From positions 4,275,342 through 4,339,341 of the forward strand of contig NW_022098090.1 in assembly GCF_002288925.2 (NCBI RefSeq): a stretch of DNA of 64,000 nt, read 5' to 3'. Within the stretch, counting starts at the first letter, position 1. The number at the start of each line of letters is the position of its first letter. Below are positions 1 to 11,898 of this stretch, piece after piece. The notes below the pieces were generated by a model that was not told the DNA's origin, ran no database searches, and saw only the letters and a list, made by a program, of their open reading frames with translations. The translations under genes were made by a program, and so were the position numbers. This DNA is from Delphinapterus leucas. Its lineage: Eukaryota; Chordata; Mammalia; Artiodactyla; Monodontidae.

Positions 1-1045
1 ACCATGCCGTGGCAATGCTAGGGTTAGGGAGAAATTGGAGTGCTTACTATCTCCAGCTTGCTCAATTTTCAGTTTCAATGATGAATGCCTGGGGCTGAGA
101 CTCTGCTCTCTGCTGAACCCTGCCAACAGTAACCCACCAGGGGAATCAAACCACTATGTGGGAGACATTATCCCACCTAGCTAATAGCTAATATTCCATC
201 TAGCTAACCTCTTCATTTTGTCTATATTATTCAGATAACAGTATCATATCATCCCTTCCTACTTCCACTGGTCAGGGGAAGAGAGATGAATACCCTATCT
301 GGCCCCCAAATAGTACTCTCTGAGGGAAGCAGAGCACCATATACTTCTTCTAGGTGGGAACTGAAGATGAGCTTGTTGCTCAGACTCACTATCATAACAT
401 GATTTTTAAATTCTTAGCAGTTTTTGAACATGTGTCTTACATGGACCTGTATGTGTGCTTTTTCCAGTCCCCCTAAATATGCAGCTGCTTTTAAATGTCT
501 TCATTTCCCAGAGTCTCATCCCAGCTTCTGTTTTGGTTGTCATATAGTATTCCTCTGCCCATAACCCCTTGGAAAACGTATCTGAGGGTCTCCAGTCTTC
601 CTGCAGCTTTTATAAGGAATGCCCACCACTGCATTCTATGTAGTTTTCCAGCCTGAGATTCAAGCTATGCCACATTTCTTCTTCTGAGCTCTGAGTTGGG
701 TAAAGAAGAAACCAGTACCTCAGGCAGCCCATAGAGAGGTTAGAACATTGCTAATAAGATCCATTCTGCTCATTCTAGCCTGAGGATGGAATCTGGAACT
801 GGAATGCTTCCTCTTAACCTTGGCATGCCACACTCAGGAGGGAATGGGACAAGGGTGAATAAAGATGCCACAAAGTTTCAAACTCTTTTGAGTGTGGCTT
901 TTTCTTGATTGGTAATTTACTTAGTTGCTTTAGGCTTTTGACAGTTTGCCCAAGCTCCTATAAGTTTGTTTTAGCCACTCTCTAGTTGGTTTCATGAAGG
1001 AATGAGAGTCTGGAGTGTCTTAATCTACCATCTTGTTATCATCAT
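1..1045 (-). mobile_element. Old L1 (L1M/HAL1-type) 5'UTR, antisense
   Basis: Read on the minus strand, this stretch resembles the 5'UTR of old mammalian L1/HAL1 elements: a short start containing 'caagatggtagatta' (near 1035-1020) and then a GC-moderate leader that includes 'gcatctttattcaccctt'. It carries no open frame. The element's 5' end lies near 1045 and its body would extend left, out of the window. Recognition is from memory of the consensus, so the subfamily is not assigned. Confidence 0.5.
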
Positions 1046-1460
1046 CCTGAGGTAAACATTTTTAATGGCTGCATGAATGGATAATTACTTAATGCTTTTC
1101 CTATTGTTGTCAGAGATATTATTTTTGTGCTATCATAAATAACATTAACATGAATATGTTTTTTGATAAAGTTTCTATAGTCATGTATTTACTTAGGATA
1201 GAAACATAGTATGGAGATTATTGGGTCAAAATTAATGAACACATTTTGTGATCTACATATTTTGATAAAGAGATTGCCAGAAGAAATTTACTTTTAAAAT
1301 AGTAAATAGATTATAAATAATCTCACCAGCAGCATATGTGATTATACCTTTGCCAGTACTAGAATGTATCTTTTTAAAACATTATATTTCTTATGTTAAA
1401 AATAGAATTTAAAAAATTTTTTGTAAATTAGTCAAGTTGTATATATATTTCTATGTTTTT
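1046..1460 (-). mobile_element. Old L1 3'-part fragment, antisense
   Basis: The AT-rich text 'taatggctgcatgaatggat' and 'tattgggtcaaaattaatg' matches the antisense form of the end of ORF2 and the 3'UTR of old L1M elements. It is highly diverged and has no open frame. It abuts the antisense 5'UTR at 1-1045, so it is probably a separate insertion. Confidence 0.4.
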
Positions 1461-2089
1461 TATCCATTTACATTTCACCTTTTCTTGAATATAGAATGTC
1501 AGAGCTGGAAAATACATTTAATGATAATCTATTTTTCAGATTGTAACCCTGATAGATAGGGCTTTTTAAAAATTATGCAGCTTATTAATATCAAAGCTAA
1601 TATAAAACTCCATTCATGGGTTTCTACTATTCTACTGTTCCCATGACATGTCATTTTTTTCCTACCTAACACTAATTAAAATCTGCCTCAGGACTCCCAG
1701 ACCTAAGTGTCCCCATCTTATAAAAGGAGAGAATGTTCTTTTCACAAAACCCCCATACCAAATTGTTGTCTTTACAAACACATTTTCCATGTGGAAATCT
1801 TGTCCAACTTGCCTTTAATCTAGCTCATGGTGGTATCTTCACAGGACCTTAATATTCATATGGAACATATTTTTTGAAGTAATTGTAAATTCACATGCAG
1901 TTTTAATCAATTATACAAATGGAATCACAGTATGTGGAACTGCATCCCAGCAAGACAAGCACAGCTGATGAAGTATATTAAAAGAAAAAGAAAACAACGA
2001 TTTATGTTCTTAACAAATTGTCTTAAGGGCATATAGTGAATGGAATAACATTTATTTAAGAAAATCTACTAAAATTTAGGAAGACCAGC
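1461..2089. other. Intergenic, nothing recognised
   Basis: AT-rich single-copy-looking sequence. I see no open frame, tandem repeat or known transposon end here. Confidence 0.5.
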
Positions 2090-4070
2090 AAGAGTTTGTG
2101 GCACTTGAATTATGACCCACTCACTCTCTCCACCTCCAGCTCAGTTTGATATAGGGTACAATCCAGGCAGATATGCCCAAGACATCAGGGATACCTGTTC
2201 CCTCAGATATCAATCAAGAGATTTGACATCTCAATGTATGGAGCAAGCTACCAGGATATGTCACTCCATTCAACTTTGAGTTGTAGAGGTTAAATTCCTG
2301 GTGTGCAAAGCTGAGAGTTCATAAAGTCCCTTCTTCAACCCAGCACCAAACCAGCCCTTGTCCCAGGTGTGACGGGCTGGAAATACTAGGGTTCTAATTC
2401 CGCTGACCTCAGCTTGCTCATAGGGTGGGAATTCCCTGACAAGAGTGGTAAGCTAAGAGAATCAGAGGTTACTGACCACTATGCTGAGTGCCTGGAACAG
2501 TTCCTCAGATAATTTGCCCATGGAGATAGGCAGTACAAAAGAACAGAGAACTCTAAAGCTGTCCTTAAGATATTTTTTTTTTAAAACAGAGTGTAGGGAA
2601 GAACAACAGCCTAAGTTGTAGGCTAGCTAGAAGTTTAGAAAAATGAACCAGGAAAAGAAACAGCTAAGAGGAGTCCTGCTGAAGTAGAGGTCAGAATATA
2701 CCTCGAAACTATATATTTTTTTACCTTTCAAAGGCAAAAAAGTTATTTTTTTTACCTATCAAAAATATTTTTTACCTATCAGTTGTTTTTTTTTTTAAGA
2801 GACTGGTCTTTGAGGTTTATTCTGACTATGATATATTGGTCAAAATAAACCTCAAAGACCAGTCTTTTTAAAAAATGCCACTTGAATTTAAGTAGATTAT
2901 ACTATGGAACCATTTACACCCCAGGAAATTATTGAAAACAATAGAGCAAGTAGTTGGCAATTAATGGAAACTAAAAGATAAGTGTGATATCAAAAGAGGC
3001 AGACAGCTTAATGGAAATATCAGGGAAAGAGACAAAGAGAACTCAGCTAACCACTATCATACCAGGGTGAGTGTGTACATACTGAAAGCAGAGGTCTTCA
3101 AGGAGTGAAACAGAACTTTCACATTATTAGAAGAAATAGACTTGTTTAAAATGGTTTAGTGAAGTCACTAAAAAGATAAACAAAGAAAAAGAAAAAAAAC
3201 AAGCAAACCTGTAGAGGGTAGAGGGGAATCAGTATCTAGAGTTGTAACATCATATTACCTAAAATGTCCACTTTTCAATGAAAATCCCAAGACATAAAAA
3301 GAAATCTAAAAGATTGACCCATACAAAGGAAAAAAAAAGAGGAAGCTATGGGAAATGCCTTTGGAGGGGCCCAGGTGTTGGGCTTGGCAGAGAGATTTTA
3401 AATCAGCTATTTTAAATATGTTAAAAGAACTAAAGGAAGTCAAGCTTAATGAAGAAAAGGAAAACATAACAATGTCACATCAAATAGAGAATTTCAATAA
3501 AGAGATAGAAATTAATTTAAAAGAAAGAACTTAAAGTTATGAAGTTGAAAATTACAATAATAAAAGTGAATAATCACTAGTATGATTCAATAGTGGAATT
3601 AAGTTGCTGGCAGAAAATATCAGAAAACTTAAAGATAAGTCAAAATATTCTAAGTAATCTGAAGAACAGTGATAAAACAGTAAATTAAAAAATAAGTACC
3701 AACTCACAGAAATGTGGGACATCATTTATGATGCTACAAGGAAGAGAAGACAAAAAGGAGTAGAAAAAATGGAGAAATAATGCATTCAAACTCCCCAAAT
3801 GAATTAATCCACTCATCTAATTTTTTTTAACCCAAGTAGTATGAACCCAAAGAAACCCATACCCAGAAATAAAATAGCAAAAGTGCTGAATGGCAAAGAT
3901 AAAGAGGGAATCTTGAAAATAGCAAGAGAAAAAGGAGTCATCTACAACAAATTACAGTGAGATCAACAACTGACTTCTCATCGGAAACAGTGGCATCCAG
4001 AAAGCAATGGGATGCCACATGAAAAGTATGGACACAAAAAAATGTGTCCATCAAGAATTTTATATCCAGG
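2090..4070 (+). mobile_element. Old L1/HAL1 5'UTR plus ORF1 remnant
   Basis: The left half resembles an L1M/HAL1 leader. From about 3240 it resembles HAL1/L1M ORF1, for example 'aaaatgtccacttttcaa', 'aaagagatagaaattaattt', 'aggagtcatctacaacaaa' and 'tttatatccag' at the end. Stops occur in every frame. The fragment ends exactly where full-length L1-A begins (about 4071), so L1-A inserted into it. The expected continuation of ORF1 is not found directly after L1-A, which suggests a target deletion or later rearrangement. An 85-bp palindrome sits inside it at 2791-2875. Confidence 0.55.
2791..2875. repeat. Near-perfect 85-bp palindrome (hairpin)
   Basis: Positions 2801-2821 are perfectly complementary to 2844-2864 (21 bp). 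Pairing continues inwards to about 2828/2837 with one mismatch and one wobble, leaving a loop of about 8 nt. It continues outwards through T-run/A-run arms (2791-2796 against 2870-2875) with a one-base offset. The shape is that of a palindromic MITE or a pre-miRNA-like hairpin. I do not recognise it as MADE1. Short 'tttttttacct' repeats lie just upstream (2718-2780). Confidence 0.85.
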
Positions 4071-4080
4071 AGAGACCTTC

Positions 4081-4090
4081 AAGATGGCGG
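4081..4090 (+). promoter_or_regulatory. YY1-like box at L1-A 5' end
   Basis: AAGATGGCGG lies about 10 bp from the element's 5' end. In human L1 a YY1 site of this core (AANATGGC) near the 5' end sets accurate transcription start. Here the core is intact. Function is inferred from the human element. Confidence 0.5.
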
Positions 4091-6121
4091 AAGAGTAAGA
4101 TGTGGAGATCACCTTCCTCCCCACAAATATATCAGAAATACATCTACATGTGGAACAACTCCTACAGAACACCTACTGAACACTGGCAGAAGACCTCAGA
4201 ATTCCCAAAAGGCAAGAAACTCCCCAGGTGCCTGGGTAGGGCAAAAGAAAAAAGAAAAAACAGAGAAAAAAGAACAGGGGTGGGACCTGCACCACTGGGA
4301 GGGAGTGTGAAGGAGGAAAAGTTTCCAAACACTAGGAAGCCCGTTCACTGGCAGAGATGGGGGGCTGGCGGGGGGAACCTTCCAAGCCATGGAGGACAGC
4401 ACAGCAACAGCAGTGCAGAGAGCAAAGGGGAAGGATTCCTGCACACAGCATTGGTGCCAACCAACACTCACCAGGCCGAGAAGCTTGTCTGCTCAGCTGC
4501 TGGGACAGGTGGGGGCGGGGAGCTGAGGCTCGGGCTTCAGAGGTCAGACCCCAGGGAGAGGACTGGAGTTGGCTGCATAAACACAGCTTGAAGGAGGCTA
4601 GTGTGCCCAGCTAGCAAGGAGGGAGTCCGGGAAAAAGTCTGGAACAGCTGCAGAGGCAAGAGACTTTTTCTTGCCTCTTTGTTTCACAGTGCACGAGGAG
4701 AGAGGATTAAGAGCACCACCTAAATGAGCTCCAGAGATGGACGTGAGCTGCGGCTATCAGCATGGATCCCAGAGATGGGCATGAGATGTTAAGGCTGCTG
4801 CTGCAGCCCCCAGGAAGCCTGAGTGCAGGCACAGGACATTATCCACACCTCCCCTCCCAGGAGCCTGTGCAGCCCAACACTGACAGGGTCCCGGGATCCA
4901 GGGACAAATTCCCCAGGAGAACACACAGCATGCCTCAGGATGGTGCAACATCACACTGGCCTCCGCCACCACAAGCTCGCCCTGCATTCCGTATCCCTCC
5001 CTCTCCCCAGCCTGAGTGAGCCAGGGCACTGAAATCAGCTGCTCCTTTAACCCCGTCCTGTCTGAGCTAAGAACAGACGCCCTCAGGCGACCTATACACA
5101 GAGGCAGGGCCAAATCCAAAGGAGAACCCCAGGAGGTGTGTGAAGAAAGAAGAGAAAGGGAAATCTTTCCCAGCAGCCTAAGGAGCAGCGAATTAAATCT
5201 CCACAATCAACTTGATGTACCCTGCATCTGTGGAATACCTGAATAGACAACAAATCATCCCCAATACAGGTGGTGGACATTGGGAGCAATGATATATATA
5301 TTTTTTTCCTTTTTCTATTTTTGTGAGTGTGTATGGGTATGCTTCTGTGTGTAATTTTGTCTATATAGATTTGCTTTTACCATTTGTCCTAGGGTTGTGT
5401 CTGCCCACTTTTTTTTTGTTTGTTTGTTTTGTTGTTGTTTTTAGTATAGTTTTTAGTGCTTATCATTGGTGGATGTGTTTCTTGGTTTCATTGCTCTCTT
5501 CTTTTTTTCTTTGTTTCTTTTTTTTTTCTACTTTGTAATATTTTTTTTACTTTTAATTATTATTTTTTATTTAAATTATTTTATTTTATTATTTTTTCCT
5601 TCTTTCTTTCTTTTCACTTTTATTCTGAGCCGTGTGACTGACCGGGTCTTGTTACTCTGGCCGGGTGTCAGACCTGTGCTACTGAGGTGGGAGAGCTGAG
5701 TTGAGGACATTGGTCCAGAGACCTCCCAGCTTCTCATAATATCAGATGCCAAAAATCTCCCAGAGATCTCCATCTCAATGCCAACACCAGCTCCACTCAA
5801 TGACCAGCAAGCTACAGTGTTGGAATCCTATGCCAAAAAAAACCAAAAGAGGAACACAACTGCACCCACTAGCAGAGAGGCTGCCTAAAATCACAATAAG
5901 GTCACAGATACCCAAAAACACACCACCGGACATAAACCTGGCCATCAGAAAGACAAGATCCAACCTCATACAGCAGAGCACAGGCACTAGTCCCTTCCAC
6001 CAGGAAGCCTACACAACCCACTGAACCAACCTTACCCACTGAGGGGAGAAACCAAAAACAACGGGAACTGCGAACCTGCAGCCTTCAGAAAGGAGATCCC
6101 AAACACAGTAAGTTAAGTTAA

Positions 6122-6999
6122 ATGAGAAAACAGAGAAGCACAGAGCAGATGATTGAGCAAGGTAAAAATTACACCAGACCAAACAAATGAAGAGGAAATA
6201 GGCAGTCTACCTGAAAAAGAATTCAGAGTAAAGATAGTAAAGATGACCCAAAATCTTGGAAATAGAATTGAGAAAATACAAGAAACGTTTAACAAGGACC
6301 TAGAAGAACGAAAGAGCAAATAAACAATGATGAACAACACAATAAATAAAATTCTCTAGAAGGAATCAATAGCAGAATAACTGAGGCAGAAGAACGGATA
6401 AGTGACCTGGAAGATAAAATAGTGGAAATAACTACTGCAGTGCAGAATAAAGAAAAAAGAATGGAGGACAGTAGCAGAGACCACTGGGACAACATTAAAG
6501 GCACCAACATTCGAATGACAGGTGTCCCAAAAGAAGAAGAGAAAAAGAAAGGGACTGAGAAAATATTTGAAGAGATTATAGTTCAAAACTTCCCTAATAT
6601 GTGAAAGGATATAATCAATCAAGTCTAGGAAGCACAGAGAGTCCCATACAGGATAAATCCAAGGAGACACATGCCAAGACACACATTAATCAAACTGTCA
6701 AAAATTAAATACAAAGAAAACATATTAAAAGCAGCAAGGGAAAAACAACAAATAACACACAAGGGAATCTCCATAAGGTTAACAGCTGATCTTTCAGCAG
6801 AAAATCTGCAAGCCAGAAGGGAGTGGCAGGACATATTTAAAGTGATGAAAGGGAAAAACGTACAACCAAGATTACTCTACCCAGCAAGGATCTCATTCAG
6901 ATTCGACCTAGAATATAAAACCTTTACAGACAAGCAAAGTGAAGAGAATTCAGGAGCACCAAACCAGCTTTACAACAAATGCTAAAGGACCTTCTCTAG
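6122..6999 (+). pseudogene. L1-A ORF1 remnant (RNA-binding chaperone)
   Basis: L1 ORF1 encodes a trimeric RNA-binding protein that coats L1 RNA. The frame would start at the ATG at 6122 and end at the TAG at 6997-6999, where the coding reads QQMLKDLL then stop. Open pieces lie at 6422-6604 and 6671-6985. The second covers the C-terminal part, with LIKLSKIKYKENILKAAREK and LTADLSAENLQARREW, which are typical of L1 ORF1 RNA-recognition and C-terminal domains. In-frame stops at about 6321, 6359 and 6602 and small frameshifts make it non-functional. Confidence 0.85.
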
Positions 7000-7057
7000 G
7001 CAGGAAACACAAGAGAAGGAAAAGACCTACAATAACAAACCCAAAAGAATTAAGAAA

Positions 7058-10000
7058 ATGGGAATAGGAACATACATGTGGATAATTACCTTTAAGGTAA
7101 AGGGATTAAATGCTCCAACCAAGAGACATAGACTGGCTGAACGGATACAAAAACAAACCCATATATATGCTGTCTAAAAGAAACCCACTTCAGACTTAGG
7201 GACACATACAGACTGAAAGTGAGGTGATGGAAAAAGATATTCCATGCAAATGGAAATCAAAAGAAAGCTGGAGCAGCAGTTCTCATATGAGAAAAAATAG
7301 ACTTTAAAACAAACACTATTACAAGAGACAAAGAAGGACACTACATAATGATCAAGGGATCAATCCAAGAAGAAGATAGAACAATTGTAAATATTTATGC
7401 ACCTATCATAAGAGCACCTCCATACATAAGGCAAATGCTAACAGCCATAAAGGGGGAAATCAACAGTAACACAAACATAGTAGGGGACTTTAACACCCCA
7501 CTTTCACCAATTGACAGATCAACCAAAATGAAAATAAATAACTCAACACAACCTTTAAACAATACATCAAACAAGATGAACTTAATTGATATTTATAGGA
7601 CATTCCATCCAAAAAGAACAGAGTACACTTTCTTCTCAAGTGCTCATGGAACATTTTCCACTATAGATCATACCATGGGTCACAAATCACTACTTGGTAA
7701 ATTTAAGAAAATTGGAATTGTTTCAAGTATCTTTTCCGACCACAATACTATGAGACTAGATATCAATTACAGGAAACAATCTGTAGAAAATACAAACACA
7801 TGGAGGGTAAATAATACACCACTTAATAACCAAAAGATCACTGAAGAAATCAAAGAGGAAATCAAAAAATACCTAGAAAAAAAAGACAATGAAAACACAA
7901 TGACCCAAACCTACGGGATGCAGCAAAAGCAATTCTAAGAGGGAAGTTTATAGCAGTACAATCCTACTTCAAGAAACAAGAAACATCTCAAATATAAACA
8001 ACCTAATCCTACACCTACAATTAGAGAAAGAAGAACAAAAAATCCCAAAGTTAGCAGAAGGAAAGAAATCATAAAGATCAGATCAGAAATAAATGAAAAA
8101 AGAAATGAAGGAAAAAATAGCAAAGATCAATAAAACTAAAATCTGGTAATTTGCGAAGATAAACAAAATTGAAAAACCATTAGTCACACTCACAATGAAA
8201 AAAAGGGAGAAGACTCAAATCAATAGACTTATAAATGAATAAGAAGGAGTTACAACTGACACTGCAGAATTACAAAAAGGATCATGAGAGATTACTACAA
8301 GCACCTATATCCACATAAAATGGGCAACCTGGAAGAAATGGACAAATTCTTAGAAAAGCAAAACCTTCCGAGACTGAACCAGAAATAGAAAATATAAACA
8401 AACCAATCAGAAGCACTGAAATTAAGAGTGTGGTTAAAAATCTTCCAGCAGAAAAATGCCCAGGACTAGAAGTCTTCACAGGCGAATTATATCAAAAATT
8501 TAGAGAAGAAACACCTATCCTTCTCAAACTCTTCCAAAATATAGCAGAGGGAGAACCACTCTCAAACTCATTCTATGAGGGCACCATCACCCTGATACCA
8601 AAACCAGACAAAGATGTCACAAAGAAAGAAAACTACAGGCCAATATCACTGATGATCATAGATGCAAAAATCCTCAATAAAATACTAGCAAACAGAATCC
8701 AACAGTACATTAAAAGGATCATACACCAAGTGGGTTTTTTCCCAGGAATGCAAGGATTCTTCAATATGCACATATCAATCAATGTGATACACAACATTAA
8801 GTAATTGAAGGATAAAAGGCATATGATCATCTCAACAGATGCCAAAAAAGCTTTCAAAAAAATTCAACACCCATTTATGATAAAAATCCTCCAGAAAGTA
8901 GACATAGGGGAACTTACCTCAACATAATAAAGGCCATACATGACAAACCCACAGCCAACATCATTCTCAATGGTGAAAAACTGAAATCATTTCCACTAAG
9001 ACCAGGAAGAAGACAAGGTTTCCCACCCTCACCACTATTATTCAGCATAGTTTTGGAAGTTTTAGCCACAGCAGTCAGAGAAGAAAAAGAAATAAAAGGA
9101 ATCCAAATTGGAAAAGAAGAAGTAAACCTGTCATTGTTTCCAGATTACATGAAACTATACATAGAGAATCCTAAATATGCTACCAGGAAACTACTAGAGC
9201 TAATCAATGAATTTGATAAAGTAGCAGGATAGAAAATTAATCCACAGAAATCTCTTGCATTCCTATACACTAATGATGAAATATCTGAAAGTGAAATTAA
9301 GAAAGCATTCCCATTTACTATTACAACAAAAAAATAAAATACCTAGGAATAAACCTACCTAAGGAGACAAAAGACCTGTATACAGAAAATCATAAGACGC
9401 TGATGAAAAAATTAAAGATGATACAAAGAGATGGAGAGATACACCATGTTCTTGGATTGGAAGAATCAATATTGTGAAAATGAATATACTACCCAGAGCA
9501 ATCTACAGATTCAATGCAATCCCTATGAAACTTCCAGTGGCATTTTTCACAGAACTAGAACAAAAAATTTCACAATTTGTATGGAAACACAAAAGACCCC
9601 AAATAGCCAAAGCAATCTTGAGAAAGAAAAATGGAGCTGGAGGAATCTGGCTCCTGAACTTCAGACTATACTACAAAGCTACAGCAATCAAGGCAGTATG
9701 GTAATGGCACAAAGCCAGAAATATAGATCAATGGAACAGGATATAAAGGCCAGAGATAAACCCATGCACATACGGTGAACTTATCTTTGATAAAGGAGGT
9801 AAGAACATACAATGGAGAAAAGACAGCTTCTTTAATAAGTGGTGCTGGGAAAACTGGACAGCTACATGTAATAGAATGAATTTAGAACACTCCCTAACAG
9901 CATACACAAAAATAAACTCAAAATGATTAAAGACCAAAATGTAAGGCCAGACATTATACAACTCTTAGAGGAAAACATAGGCAGAATACTCTATGACATA

Positions 10001-11069
10001 AATCACAGCAAGATCCTTCTTGATCCACCTCCTAGAGAAATGGAAATAAAACCAAAAATAAATAAATGGAGCCTAATGAAACTTAAAAGGTTTTGGACTG
10101 CAAAGGAAACCTTAAAAAAGATGTAAAGACAACGCTCAGAATGAGAGAAAATATTTGCTAATGAAGCAACTGACAAAGGATTAATCTCCAAAATTTACAA
10201 GCAGCTCATGCAGCTCAATATCAAAGAAGCAAAAACCCAATCCAAAAATGGGCAGAAGACCTAAATAGACATTTCTCCAAAGAAGATATAAAGATTCCCA
10301 ACAAACATATGAAGGAATGCTCAACATCATTAATCATTAGAGAACTGCAAATCAAAATTACAATGTGATATCATCTCACACTGGTCAGAATGGCCAGCAA
10401 AAACATCTACAGGGCTTCCCTGCTGGCACAGTGGTTGAGAGTCCACCTGCCGATGCAGGGGACATGGGTTCGTGCCCTCGTCTGGGAAGATCCCACATGC
10501 CGCGGAGTGGCTGCGCCCGTGAGCCATGGCCGCTGAGCCTGCGCATCTGGAGCCTGGGCTCCGCAACAGGAGAGGCCACAGCAGTGAGAGGCCCGCGTAC
10601 CGCAAAAAAAAAAAAAAAAAATCTACAAACAATAAACACTGGAGAGGGTGTGGGGTAAAGGAAACCCGCATACACTGGTGGTGGGAATGTAAATTGATAC
10701 AGCCACTATGGAGAACAGTATGGAGGTTCCTTTATAGACTAAAAATAGAACTACCATACGACCCAGCAATGCCACTACTGGGCATATACTCTGAGAAATC
10801 CATAATTCAAAAAGAGTCATGTACCAAAATGTTCATTGCAGATCTATTTACCATAACCAGGACATGGAAGCAACGTAAATGTCCATCGACAAATGAATGG
10901 ATAAAGAAGATGTGGCACATATATACAATGGAATATTACTCAGCCATAGAAAGAAATGAAATTGTTATTTGTAGTGAAGTGGTTAGACCTAGAGTCTGTC
11001 ATACAGAGTGAAGTAAGTCAGAAAGAGAAAAATAATTATTTTATGCTAACACATATATATGGAGTCTAA
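7058..11069 (+). pseudogene. L1-A ORF2 remnant (endonuclease/reverse transcriptase)
   Basis: ORF2 of L1 carries an AP-like endonuclease, a reverse transcriptase and a C-terminal Cys-rich region, and performs target-primed reverse transcription. The frame starts at the ATG at 7058 and its consensus stop lies at 11067-11069. Endonuclease text is visible, such as VGDFNTPLSPIDRS and SDHNTMRLDINYR (7348-7938). The glutamate of the LQETH-like box is kept as LKETH near 7172, but a one-base deletion just upstream shifts the frame. The reverse-transcriptase box FADD is changed to FPDY (9137-9148), so the active site is lost. A CHR SINE (10412-10620) splits the C-terminal region. The span without the SINE is about 3.8 kb, the normal length. 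Confidence 0.88.
10412..10620 (+). mobile_element. CHR-type tRNA-derived SINE
   Basis: Starts 'gggcttccctgctggcacag' and ends in an 18-A run. An A-box-like 'tggcacagtgg' and a B-box-like 'gggttcgtgcc' mark the tRNA-derived RNA polymerase III promoter. It inserted into L1-A ORF2: 'atctaca' is repeated at 10405-10411 and 10621-10627, part of a target-site duplication of about 10 bp that includes the A-run. The family points to a cetacean genome. Confidence 0.92.
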
Positions 11070-11455
11070 AAAAAAATGGTTCTGACGAACCTTGGGGCAG
11101 GACAGGAGTAAAGACGTGGATTTAGAGAATGGACTTGAGTACATGCAGAGGAGGAATTGTAAGCTGGGATGAAGTGGGAGTGTGGCATGTATATATATAC
11201 ACTACGAAATGTAAAATTGATAGCTAGTGGGAAGCAGCCACATAGCACAGGGAGATCAGGTCGGTGCTTTGTGTCCACCTAGAGGGGTGGGATAGGGAGG
11301 GTGAGAGGGAGATGAAGCGGGAGGAAATTTGGAGATATATGTATACATATAGCTGATTCATTTTATTATATAGCAGCAACTAACACACCATTGTAAAGCA
11401 ATTATAATACAATAAAGATGTGAATAAAATAAAAATAAATAAAAAATAAAATAAA

Positions 11456-11856
11456 ACAGGAAAGGTAGCAACTATTCCAGTCTATTGCATGGGCTCCTAA
11501 GTAAGAAACAAAATTCCAAAATCAAGTTAAAGAAATATTAATCAATAAGAGTAATATCTAGGAGTGGTGGACCACAAGCAGAATGTGAGACAGCAACACA
11601 TTGTGGTTATTAAAAGAACCAAAAGGATGCTGGGATTTGGAAAATGATTGGGCAGGCAGCAAACAGAAGCAAAATCTTAAAATGACACAACTGGAAAGAA
11701 CCATTTATAGATTTGTAAAACTGAAGACCAGAGGTGTAAGGAGACTTGTTTAAGGACTAAAAGTAATCTAGCAATGGAGTCAAACCTAGATCCTGATTTT
11801 CTAACTCTCTAACATTTGTTTGTTTCATTAAACCAGATAATTTTTAGTATATATAT

Positions 11857-11898
<42 letters not shown>

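Larger units (their letters stand above)
4071..11455 (+). mobile_element. L1-A: full-length LINE-1, inactive
   Basis: A complete L1 by structure. The 5' end carries an AAGATGGCGG box (4081-4090). A GC-rich 5'UTR follows to about 5280, then a pyrimidine-rich segment (5400-5620), an ORF1 remnant (6122-6999), an ORF2 remnant (7058-11069) and a 3'UTR. AATAAA lies at 11411-11416 and an A-rich tail runs to about 11455. Net length is about 7.2 kb without the SINE at 10412-10620. Many stops and frameshifts break both ORFs. I could not find a convincing target-site duplication: the best candidate is 'caggagag' (4067-4074) against 'caggaaag' (about 11456). Confidence 0.9.

Noticed and set aside
5323..5699. 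Hydrophobic frames resembling a small membrane protein
   Set aside because: T-rich segment of the L1-A 5'UTR; the same segment occurs in L1-B and L1-C.
10330..10675. Frames of about 100 codons on both strands
   Set aside because: They cross the CHR SINE at 10412-10620. Equivalent frames occur in the SINE at 39893-40096.
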